Below, piece by piece: positions 1 to 12,400 of a DNA stretch of 64,000 nt. Positions within the stretch are counted from its first letter, which is position 1. Every line of letters begins with the position of its first letter. The stretch is from Cyrtodaria siliqua (lineage: Eukaryota; Mollusca; Bivalvia; Adapedonta; Hiatellidae): contig JAWPHD010000238.1 in NCBI GenBank assembly GCA_037043455.1, positions 434,001-498,000 on the forward strand, in the 5' to 3' direction. A program made the position numbers and the translations under genes. The notes beneath the pieces were generated by a model. That model ran no database searches and was not told where the DNA came from. It was given only the letters and a program-made list of their open reading frames with translations.

Positions 1-1965
1 GGACAGATACAGCATGGACGACCAGTAGATCTAAACAGCTATGAATACTCCTGACAACTAATCTAACGGACAGCTACTGCATGGACGACCAGTAGATCTA
101 AACAGACATAAATTCTCCTGACAACTAATCTAACGGACAGCTACTGCATGGACGACCAGTTGAGCGAAACAGACATGAATACTCCTGACAACTAATCTAA
201 CGGACAGCTACTGCAAGGACGACCAGTAGAGCTAAACAGACAAATACTCCTGACAACTAATCTAACGGACAGCTACTGCATGGATGACCAGTAGAGCTAA
301 ACAGAAAAATACTCCTGACAACTAATCTAACGGACAGCTACTGCATGGACGACCAGTAGAGCTAAACATACATGAATACTCCTGACAACTAATCTAACGG
401 ATAGCTACTGCATGGACGACCAGTAGATCTAAACTGACATAAATTCTCCTGACAACTAATCTAACGGACAGCTACTGCATGGATGACCAGTAGAGCGAAA
501 CATACATGAATACTCCTGACAACTAATCTAACGGACAGCTACTGCAAGGACGACCAGTAGAGCTAAACAGACATGAATACTCCTGACAACTAATCTAACG
601 GACAGCTACTGCAAGGACGACCAGTAGATCTAAACAGACATAAATTATCCTGACAACTAATCTAACGGACAGCTACTGCATGGACGACCAGTAGAGCGAA
701 ACAGATATAAATTCTCCTGACAACTAATCTAACGGACAGCTACTGCAAGGACGACCAGTAGAGCGAAACAGACATAAATTCTCCTGACAACTAATCTAAC
801 GGACAGCTACTGCATGGACGACCAGTAGAGCGAAACATACATGAATACTCCTGACAACTAATCTAACGGACAGCTACTGCATGGATGACCAGTAGAGCGA
901 AACAGACATGAATACTCCTGACAACTAATCTAACGGACAGCTACTGCATGGACGACCAGTAGAGCGAAACAGACATGAATACTCCTGACAACTAATCTAA
1001 CGGACAGCTACTGCATGGACGACCAGTAGAGCGAAACAGACATAAATACTCCTCACAACTAATCTATCGGACAGCTACTGCAAGGACGAGTAGAGCTAAA
1101 CAGACATAAATACTCCTCACAACTAAGCTAACAGACAGCTACTGCAAGGACGACCAGTAGAGCGAAACAGACATAATTTCTCCTCACAACTAAGCTAACG
1201 CACAGCTACTGCGACAATCGTTAAAGCTAAACAGACATAATTTCTCCTCACAACGAAACTAACGGACAGCTACTGCAAGGATGATCAATAGAGCTTAACA
1301 GACATAACTGCTCCTCGGGGGCGATCAGTAGAGCCAAACTCATCACAGATAACTTAATGGACAACTGGACGCTGTGCCCTACTGCAAGGATGATCAGTAG
1401 AGCTAAACAATACATTATTACTACTCTCAACTAAGCTAACGGACAGTTAATGCAAGGGAGATCAGTAGAGCTAAACAAGACATAAGTATATCTCACAACT
1501 AAGTTAACAGCTGCTGCAAGGATGATCAGTAGAGCTAAGCAGACATACTCATCACAAATAAGCTAATGGGCGGTTGGGCCCTACTAGAGCTAAACTCATC
1601 ACAGATAATCTAATGGACAGCTGACGCTCTGACCTTCTGCAGGGATGATCAGTAGAACTAAACGAGTCATAATTACTTCTCACAACTAAGCTAACCGACA
1701 GTTACTGCAAGGACGACCAGTAGAGCTAAACTGACATCAAAACTTATAGCAAATAGGCTAATAGATATATGAACATGATGAACGCTTGATAATATGGCAA
1801 GGACGATCAAAAGAGCTAAATATACATATATATTCATTACAAATAAGTTAGTGGATATATGGACGTCTTTTTCCAAGGACGATCAGCAGATTTAAGAAAC
1901 ATATCCTCATAGTGGATAAATGGACGCTCTGTCCTATTGCAATGACAATCAGTAGAGCTTTTAGT
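1..1965. repeat. 67-bp satellite array
   Basis: The window opens inside a tandem array with a 67-bp period. Successive units begin with GGACAGCTACTGCATGG and end with ACAACTAATCTAAC. About 17 well-conserved copies fill 1-1130, with a few units about 3 bp shorter. From about 1130 to 1965 the units become increasingly diverged but keep the 'AAGGACGATCAGTAGAGCTAAA' core in recognisable pieces. The left end lies outside the window. Open frames across the array are by-products of the repetition. Confidence 0.95.
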
Positions 1966-2159
1966 AGATATAAAAGTCGAACGGGAAATATAGCATCGAA
2001 GGACCACAGTCAAGTAATATAGACCATGAGCCATACGCTTTTTTGTTACTATCTCAAAGGACAAATTCTTACTAGTACCATGTTATTGAGTACCTTGTAG
2101 AGAAACAAAATATTCATGACAGCAGTGTGAACAGGGTAGCTGAATCATGTTATTAGAGT

Positions 2160-2750
2160 TATCTCCCCCTTTTAAATAAAAATCTGGTTTCTTTAAAAAA
2201 TATTTTTCTCTGAAACTACAATAGCTACAGGTCCAATATTTTGCATGTTCAATACGGTTAGGGTCCTCTACCAAGTACTTTTAAAATGGTGACCCTGGGG
2301 TCAAATATGGCCCAATCCCGGGGGTAACAGTTTTACATAGAGTTATGAAGGAAAACTTTAAAAATAAATTCTTCTTCTCTAAAACAGTAAGAGCTAAAGG
2401 TCTAATATTATGCATGTAGCATAAGCTTATGGTCCACTAGCACATTTGTTAAAATGGTGACACTGGGATCATATTTGGTCCCGTCCCAGGGGTCATATAT
2501 TTATATAGAGTCATATAGAAAAATCTTTAAAAAATCTTCTCTAAAATATCAGGAAATAGCCAGCGGTCTAATATTTTGCATGTAACATAAGCTATTGTTC
2601 TCTATCAGTTTTGTTCAAATCATGACACTGGAGACAAATATGGCCCGGTCCCGGGGTCACAGTTTTACAAAGAGTTATATAGGAAAGTCTATATGCATAT
2701 TGTTCTCTGAAACTACAAGAGCTTGTGGTCTAAAATGTTGCATGTTACGT
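2160..2750 (+). repeat. ~165-bp dispersed repeat units
   Basis: About three diverged units each carry 'TTCTTCTCT..AAA', 'AAGCTTATGGTC', 'AAATGGTGACCCTGGGGTCA' and 'CCCGGGGGTCACAGTTTTACATA'-type segments. The same units make up the bodies of the larger elements at 22800-25010 and 26806-27376. This is a fragment of that mobile-element family, abutting a reverse-transcriptase tail on its right. Confidence 0.75.
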
Positions 2751-2752
2751 AC

Positions 2753-3079
2753 TCTCTTGAAAAGAGACGTGTCAGAGGTGATCTCATCGAAACATTCAAG
2801 ATATTGAAACATAGATATGATTTGTACTCTTCATCATTGTTTAAAGTTACTGATCCAACCACACATGTTACGAGACGACACACTATAAAGTTATTTCAGC
2901 CAAGGCTTGAAAAATTACTGTCTTTGAGACAAAACTTCTTCATCATACGAGCCATAAATCACCGGAACAATCTTCCACAGAGTATAGTTGAGGCAGACAC
3001 AGTAGCCACATTTAAGAAAAGACTTGATAACCACTGGCTGATCACTACTGAATATGGGACCCAAGAGGCATTAATGTGA
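2753..3079 (+). pseudogene. LINE reverse-transcriptase C-terminal fragment
   Basis: About 108 codons are open, ending with TGA at 3077-3079. The translation reads RRVRGDLIETFKIL, then HTIKLFQPRL, then RQNFFIIRAINHRNNLP, then FKKRLDNHW. This succession (RGDxIExYKIL, LRxNFFxxRVINxWNxLP, FKxxLDxHW) is the usual C-terminal tail of reverse transcriptases of non-LTR retrotransposons. No catalytic domain remains, so it is a 5'-truncated dead copy. It lies just upstream of the first visible IFT43 exon, presumably in its first intron. Confidence 0.8.
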
Positions 3080-3449
3080 ACAACAATAAACTATAAACCA
3101 ATTGAAAAGATTGTAAAATGCGTTCAATCAGAAATGGAAACACCATATAGCAGTATAAAACAATTTAATTAAAACAGCAAGGTATGAACAAACTGAGACA
3201 GTCGACACATCAGATCAATCGGGAATAATCATAATTTGCCAGAATTATACAGGGCATGTCCAGAGCACTGAAATAAAATGTAGCCTATAGTCTAGTGCTA
3301 ATTAATCATTGCGCTAATATGCACTATTTTTTCTTTTTTTTCCCACTGCACTAAATTTTGACTACGCTAAATAATCATTTCTTACAGTAACAAGTTATGC
3401 AGCATTTACTGTGCAATATATTTATAATATTTTATCAATTTTGCTATAG

Positions 3450-6400
3450 GGTGCCAAGGTGGGACGTAGAGCTAAACAATCCAAGGCCCCTGCAGCCCCG
3501 GAGTTTGAACCATCAGAAAGTCAACAGACAACGTCTTCAGCTCCAGAAATTGTATGTAACCTGTAACATCTGATAGATATTTGCATCTTTATTGCATAGG
3601 GCCACTTGTTCAAAAGCTGGTTTAAAAACAAATAATAGAATAAATTTAAAACGGTGATATGCAGATAAAACCGTAATACGCCGATACACATTTAATGTGC
3701 ATAAACTCAAAGTCTGATAGGTTATTTTAAGTGTAACTTGATCTGAAAGCTTATTTCATGTTCTAGCATATCCACAAGATGGCTATACAGAATTAGAAAA
3801 CTTCAATGGATATGTACAATTGTCAATTGTTGTACTGTGACCCAGTGGATGGCGTGTTCGTTTTTGAATCATCGGCTCAATTCTGATACTTTCACCACTT
3901 GGTGACATTGGTGTGTCCTTAGACAAGACACTTCTCAGCCTCGTCCGTGAGATGGAGACAATAAACAGGCGGTCCCATGTAGCAGAGTATATCGGCTGAG
4001 CACGTTACAGAACCACAGGAGTCTCTTAACCCACTAAGCATGGCTTTATTTAATAGCCTTTGCATCCATTGTAAACCCAGATCAGTTTTACAATCGGGGT
4101 TTACAATGTCTGGCTGCTGATCAGTTATTTCCCCTAAAACACCCCTTTGTCACAATGGTCGAATTAAGACCATTCCATTATATATATGTAGCAGGTTAAG
4201 GGTTAATTAGTAAGAGTAGGACACTCCAACAGTGTTCCAGGATTCCTATGTATTGTCCCCTCTCTCTGGGCAACTCGAAACATAACCTAAAAAATGTGTT
4301 AATGAGTCATTAAACAACAATTTCAATTAATTCTGTCTGAATTTGCCTGCACAGAGTGAGCGGTATTGATAGGTTGATACTGAAATAATGTGTGTTAATT
4401 TAACCCTTAGCCCACTATGAATGTATAATGGACCTTTCTTTAAATTCAGACCATTCCATTTATGTTACAAAGGGGTGTTTTGGAGAAATGACTGATAAGC
4501 AGCCGGACATTGTAAACCCTGATCTGGGTTAAGCAGGCTAAGGGTTAAATAACTAAGTATTACTTTTATTATTGAAATTCTTATTCAATATTAGTTTCTA
4601 AATTAACTGGGAAAAACAAACTATATACTTTACCATATCTAGGATGATGGACCACCAAAACCTAACAGAATTTCAGGATGGGGCGAAGATGCTCCTAAAA
4701 GAAGGTAATGTCATTTACAACTTTGTTTTCTTCTTTTTCAATATTTGTTATTTATGGGTATTAGTAGAAAAATAATGTAATGTTTAAGCACAGAGCACAA
4801 AAATGCAAATAACTCAGGTTTTATGTTTCCTTAGAAGCATGTTCTCTGTTGGTTACATCAGTATAAGATAACAAATCACCAAGCTTCAGTTTTGTATACA
4901 ATTACTCAATAAAACATGACAAACTTTAAAAAGATGCTAAAACAACTCATTTCTTTTTATCTTGCATGCAACAGAGAAACATTTCTATTTCAGTGGACGT
5001 AAATTGGGAGAAGGGATGGAACAGTTTGAAGAGTAAGTTATTTATTACAAGTAATCAGAACACAGCGGAAAGTGTCATGCTTGTTAACATCAAAAAACAC
5101 TGAATGATACCGTAATACAAGAATAGTTCATGGGTGTCCGGGGTAAGATCGGGAATTCCAACACAAGGTATTACTGTGGAGCCTCGGTTCCTGTTAAAAC
5201 AGTTAAACAGAGAGTTTGAATTTCCACATCTGAACAGGACACCCATGATTGTTTTTTCTTCTTGCATACCTTAGACTTTTATGTGTTGATGTTGCCAACA
5301 ATCAATCAAAGATTTGTATGTTTATTTACACCCTGTATCATGCATCTGTTAATGTTATGGACATCATTGTTGATACACGTGCAGAAGCAAATGTTTTTGT
5401 TATAAATCATTTTTTTAATAATGGATTTTAATCTTGGTCAAATACTTTCCAATTTTACGATTAACTTGATACCCTGCAGGTTTTCATTTAATTGTAAATA
5501 TTAAACTAATTCCTTAAGGATGTAATGGACTAGCCTATTATCATGCAAGTTAACATGCCAGTTAAGTTGCAGGGCTGTATTACACCTTTCAGTAAACAGT
5601 AAAATGCTCACCTTATAGTGGGGTTAGCTTCACAGATGTAAACCATGCATGGCACGTTTTGCTTTAAGAAGAATAGAAATGTTTAATCACTTATGTCTGG
5701 ATTTTTATAGAAATGTGTAATAGTACTGACGATTATTATGCATATGCATTCTTAAACTATGAAAGGCATACATTAAACATGCATATGCGTTGACTGTACT
5801 TACTGCTGTTGTTCTGTGTTATGGTTCAACTTCTTATAGAAATGTCACAATGATTTAAACTATTCTTTAAAATATTGTTGACCACTGTAGTGTGTAGATC
5901 AGCAGCCACATTTCATGTTCACCACATGTATAATATGGATATTTCTGATGTTTGTCAATATTCCATGAAGTATATTTCATCACCTCAAATTTAAATGCGT
6001 TGTTTTAAAAACGTTTTATTTCTCAAAAGCATACATAATTTATGTTATGCTTTAGATAATTGTGTCATGTTTATTTTTACTATGTGCTTCTTACTACATA
6101 AGTAAACTTTCATGACCCAATATAAGAAGTCTAGTTTTAACCTTTTATACATACCCATACATCTATACTGAACCAAACAGCTAACGCACCAGTAGACAAT
6201 ACCTTTAATGTATGAACTTATTATATGCCGACTGGTACCGTTGGAGACAAGTGATTTGAAAGATATTTGTCTCATTCAGAATGAAATTTGTTCTGATTTA
6301 TTGATTGTTATTATTGAGATATTAAAGGTATTGTCTACTGGTGCGTTAGCTGTTTGGTTCAGTATATAATATGCAATCTTCCATGACCTCATACAAGAAG

Positions 6401-9400
6401 TCAAGTTTTAGCCTGCTTTACTATACCAGTAGACTTATATATATATATATATATACACGTATTTTTTAGGCCAAAAAAAAAAATAGGTGTGTTTCCTATT
6501 GCATGCTCTGAAAAAAATAGGGTTGGTAGGTAGGCATTTTTTAATTTTTTTTTTAATTTTTTTTTTTCGAGCAAGATATTGTGAGATTCTACATGTATTT
6601 ATCACATAAACCCCATACAAGTTGATGATACAGCTGAAAGTTTCTCTGTGATATAAGTTTACCTCGATATATTGTGATAAATCATTGTTCAGAACAAATA
6701 AACAATTTTTTTTATTTTTTTTTTCATAAAAAGTTTTAGGGTCGGCCCCTTAAAAATAGGGTCGGTCGGGCCACCGGAAACACAGGTATATTTTTTTTGG
6801 CCTTAGAACAAGACCTACATAATAAGTGTTTTAAGTATGAAACCAGAAAATATAATTACGTATGTAATCAGAATCTAAAATAATGTTACCATAATTTGAA
6901 TGTCACATTCATCCGTCCTCAATAGTGCAAAGTGTTTTATGATGTAATTTACTTAAAAAGAAATTGTCTGGAGGAAAAATACATTTCAAAGTGTTGTTTA
7001 TAAAATGTAACTATTTTGTGAGTGATATTAAACGATAGAAAGTATTGCATTTAATAACATGTGTGTATTAGAATATCTAGTTATGTTGCATACATGTAAA
7101 TGCAGAGTTCTGTTGTAGGCTTTTGTCTGTTTTTTATAGCATTATGTTTATGTTCTATGTACCTTTCAAAACAGCCCCCGATTATGGTATATATTGCATG
7201 TGTTATTTATCTGGAATGATATTATCATATTGTGGCGCTGATATATGTGGAATGCTATCATATTGTGGTGCTGATATATCTGGAATGCTATCATATCATG
7301 GTGCTGATATATCTGGAATGAAATCATATTGCGGTGCTGATATATCTGGAATGAAATCATATTGTGGTGCTGATGTATCTGGAATGCTATCATATTGTGG
7401 TGCTGATATATTATATGTAATGATATCAGATTGTGGTGCTGATATATCTGGAATGATATCAGATTGTGGTGCTGGTACATGTATGTTAGCTGACTGCATG
7501 CTTGTCAAGTCATAAATATTTGTTATTTTGCCATTCCAGTGACAACTTAATATTTGAGTAAGGACTAGTAGAGGTTGAGTATTCATTTGTAAGCCTATGT
7601 GACCAGTGTAGTTGTGGATCAAGTTGTTTTCATTTAGGGAGCCCTTTTGATAATGTGGAAGGGTCTTGGTCCGTTGCAGAACATTTCGAGGAAGAAACGA
7701 ATTTGTCAATTTAATGGGAAGGGCACGCACACTAAATACCTGTATTTCAATTCATGTCTGCAGTGTCACTTGCGTGTTCAAATATAAAGACTCATCAGAA
7801 CTAGGTGTTGTAATATCCCAGAGATTGGGCTCATTTCTAAAATTGTGTGTAGAAAATGAATAACAGACTGTAATACGACTATTTATTACCCAAGATAACA
7901 TAAACATTGACTCCAAACATTAAGCTTTCAATCCAGCATCTACTATAACTGTACAGTGGGAAGTGTGTGCCTTGATTGTTTAGGTTGGTCAATGTGCTGC
8001 ACATGAAGTTAGCAGATCTATAATCATGTATACCCGTGTGAATTTCAAGGAGCATTTGCAACCTCATCTTAATCTAATTTTCTCTTTAATAAGGCCACGT
8101 TTGTGTGCTTCTCCTGGAGCATTATTGTGTCTGCAGTTTCATCTGTGATCATTGTTAACAACACTTACGTTTGGTACGGGATATATACAAACTGATCCAA
8201 ATATATACACAGGTCATAGAGGCTTGCATGTTTTAGTTCCTTATATAGTTATATTATTACACTTACATCATACAGTTGGTCTGGATGCCGTCCTTATTTA
8301 GTGAAACTATATAATACATTTACAATGGTGCACTGCTGTTCGATTTCCATTGTTTGTCTTTTCGAAGGAAAAGGGGAGGTGTATGTGTAATTTTTCCATC
8401 GGTGAGGGTGCGGCTCATTTACACAGAGCAGTACCACAAGAGACATTAACATTTTGATTTTGTAAAGTTTGAATGAAGTTTTTATGTTTTGCTGTATTTT
8501 TGCAGGAACTGTATTAAATAGAATGATCAAACTTGGCTTATGGCTGTATATTCTTAGCTCATTGCCGTACAGTACAGCTTTATTACAAAAAGCAGTTCCA
8601 TAAATGACCTGACCTCTAACCTAAAGGTTGTTAACTGTGTCAATTTAAAGTGTTTGTTTTTGCAATTAGCTCTGTTTCTCAGACATTGCATCCAATAGAT
8701 CAACCAAACTTGGATATTAGCTGTTGTTTTCACCCCAGTACAGCAGTAATGCAAATGGACATGATCTTTAGTTTGTATTTATTTCTCCCATTAAATAGCT
8801 GTTTTTTTAGAAACTAAATGGACTAAATATGCTTTAAAAAGTTGACCTTGACAGTTACTAGGATGGAGGCAATCAAAATATTTTTCAATACTGTCACAAC
8901 AGTGTAGGGGAGACATTTGAATCTTAGGAATTCTTGTTAAATGTTGCAAAGTTTGCAATTTTCACATAATGACTCTTTTTCTTAATTTTATTGAGAAGTA
9001 TTTTATTTATTTACAAAAAAGTGGTCTGTTGGGGTTCAGCATTTTCTAAAAAAGAATGTTAACATATTTTTTTTACATCTAAAATTCTGAAGTAATACAT
9101 ATTTCAAGTTACTTTGATTTCCCCAGAAGATGGGAATTAGTGTTTATTAAAAGCAACAGTTTATAATATTAAAACAACCCCATCCAAGCGACGGAAGAAT
9201 TATTTTAAAGTACTTCAAAGTGAAACAGTATAATTAAGTGTATTAAAACAGTACTAGATTTTCCCCCCAACCATTTTCTACTTTATTTAGGTGACTAGGA
9301 AGATAGAACAACACATAGCATTTCTTATATAGCATATGCATAACATGCCTTTATTTAATATTAATTTTTTCTTTGAAACCTTAATATTTGTTACATTGTG

Positions 9401-12400
9401 TATAGATTCAGTCAGATTGGTAATTTCGTCTATCTGAACAAGAATGTTTTTAATAAGAGTGAGGGATTGCTTAGAATATCTTAGAATAAGAAAGGGTTTT
9501 GGAGCTCCTGCAAAGTTTGTCTTATTCTAGCATCACCCATTTATTAAGAAAGTGATCCTGTACAAATTAAGTTTACCTTGTCAGAATAAACAAACGGCAT
9601 GCTTGCTTATCACTGCGAATAATATTTAGTCAACTTTTGTACAGGAAAATTGTCTTGGACATCAGTAAAATGAGTAAAATGACAAGTTTCACATTTCCTA
9701 CCGTAATTGGACAGAATCATTTGAAAATTTGGTAAAATGAGTGAAACATGAATTGTTTGTATCTGTTAATATTTTCTTGTTAATTATACCCCGCTTTCAC
9801 AATAGTGAACACATTTTGTTGCATCATGTCCCGTAACACATTTTTAAACTTGCATATCACAAACACTTTGTCCCCAGCATCCCGTCGCGTAATGAAACAC
9901 TTTTTTGTCCCGTCGCATCTCGTCCCGTAACACAACATATTTTTATACTTGCATATCTTTTGAATGGATTGTTCCCAAACTTCATATACTGTACTCATAA
10001 CAACTGATGACTTTATATCCCTGTACATCACCCATCATTGATTGCCTAATTTATTACAGAATTATGGCCCTTTGTTTGACTTAGAATTTTCCACTCTAAT
10101 ATTGTATAATGACCTGTTGACACATTTTTTCTCAAACATTTTCGAATTGATTGTTCCCAATTGTCATATACACATAACAACTGATGACCTTATGTCCCTG
10201 TATATCACCCATCATTGATTGCCTAATTTATTACAGAATTATGGTGCTTTGTTTGTCTTAGAATTGTCCATTCTAATATTGTATAATGACACCAGAACTA
10301 TCACTTGATTTTGATCATCCTCAGTGACTATAGCAAAAACGCGGGAGAATTCATCACCTTCAGTGATAGTTCTAGTTTTTATTTAGAGAATTGAAACAAT
10401 AAAGATTTCCAAGACTTTATTTTCATGCTCAGCTGTTGAACGAATATTAAACAAGACTGTTGCTTTATCAGTGCACAGCTGCATGAACTGTGTTGCTTTC
10501 ACCAAAATGTTTACTGTTATATGCTTTATATGATGCTGGGTGGTATTATTCAATATTGTTGCATGCTTAATACTTATTATGCCTGGTGGTATTATTATGC
10601 CTGGTCAATATTGTTACATGCTTTTTAAGCTGGCTTTAATGCTGTTTCCGAACAAGATTTTCCAGTCATTGCATGTATTCTCCATTACTTTCTTATGCAT
10701 ATTTGTGGTGTTGAGTTTTATTTCATTTTGTTACCGAACATCCACTGCTATGTCTGTTGCATGGTGAGGTTCCAGTAATATCATGTACTAAACTATCGAG
10801 GGACAGTAATATCATGTACTAAACTATCAAGGGTCGGTAATATCATGTACTAAACTATCGAGGGACAGTAATATCATGTACTTAACTATCGAGGGACAGT
10901 AATATCATGTCTAGACTATCGAGGGACAGTAATATCATGTACTAAACTATCGAGGGACAGTAATATCATCTCTAGACTATCGAGGGACAGTAATATCATG
11001 TACTAAACTATCGAGGGACAGCAATATCATGTACTAAACTATCGAGGGACAGTAATATCATGTCTAGACTATCGAGGGACAGTAATATCATGTCTAGACT
11101 ATCGAGGGACAGTAATATCATGTACTAGACTATCGAGGGACAGTAATATCGTGTACTAGACTATCGAGGGACAGTAATATCATGTACTAGACTATCGAGG
11201 GACAGTAATATCATGTACTAGACTAATATCTTGTACTAGACTATTGAGGGATAGTAATATCATGTACTAGACTATCGAGGGACAGTAATATCGTGTACTA
11301 GACTAATACCTTGTACTAGACAATTGAGGGACAGTAATATCATGTACTAGACTATCGAGGGACAGTAATATCGTGTACTAGACTATCGAGGGACAGTAAT
11401 ATTGTGTACTAGACTAATATCTTGTACTAGACTATTGAGGGACAGTAATATCATGTCTAGACTATCGAAGGACAGTAATATCATGTCTAGACTATCGAGG
11501 GACAGTAATATCATGTACTAGACTATCGAGGGACAGTAATATCATGTACTAGACTGTCGATGGACAGTAATATCATGTACTAGACTATCGAGGGACAGTA
11601 ATATCATGTACTAGACTGTCGATGGACAGTAATATCATGTACATAAGATGTTGATGAGCTGCTGATCAAGTTTAATTTTAAAACGACCGCAATTCTGGCA
11701 AAAACTAAAATGAAATAATAAACCTTCGTTATTTTGGTGTTAAGCTCGTTGCAGTTCGTTTTCTGTTTTAGATTGTCCAATTAAATATTTATTTCTGTAT
11801 AATTATCCTGATCGCCTTATAGTGATGACATATTTCTTTATAATTGTACTGATTGCCTTATAGTGATGACATATTTCAAGGACTCGATATTGAGTCTGAG
11901 CTGGAACGTAGTAACAAACCTGGCAGACGACAACAGCAGAGTTGGGGCAATGATGTGGAAGAGTTGAGTCGTTGTCATCCCCACTTGAGTGACATTCTGA
12001 AACCATAACATGTGAACATGCTAACATATATATATTAACTAGGTGATCCATGTAGGCCCATGTCAGACTGTCTGTCTGATCACTGAGTGTAACCATGCCT
12101 TTATCCCTGTGTGCTACATGATCATTTATATTCACATTTTCAGGTTTGACCAGCAAATAATTATAGTTTTTTGCACTGCACAGAGTGACCTAATAACTGC
12201 ACTGTTACAGTTAACTTTTGCCTAATTTTTTTATGTATATTTACAGTACAGTCAATGTAGAATTTGCACTTCCCACCTTGCCTGGTAGACATGTATTTGT
12301 ATGAAATTCTGGCCAACTGCAAGTGGGATATGCAAAATATGCATGTACTGTAAAAAAAGAAAAACTGAATTTAATTTGTTTACAATAATATTTTAATTTT

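Noticed and set aside
1..1130. CRISPR-like or regulatory direct repeats
   Set aside because: Units are contiguous 67-bp repeats with no unique spacers, in an animal genome. It is an ordinary satellite.
7123..7515. 130-aa SYCGADISGM-repeat ORF as a gene
   Set aside because: A 33-bp array leaves frames open on both strands by chance. It lies within an IFT43 intron and has no coding context.
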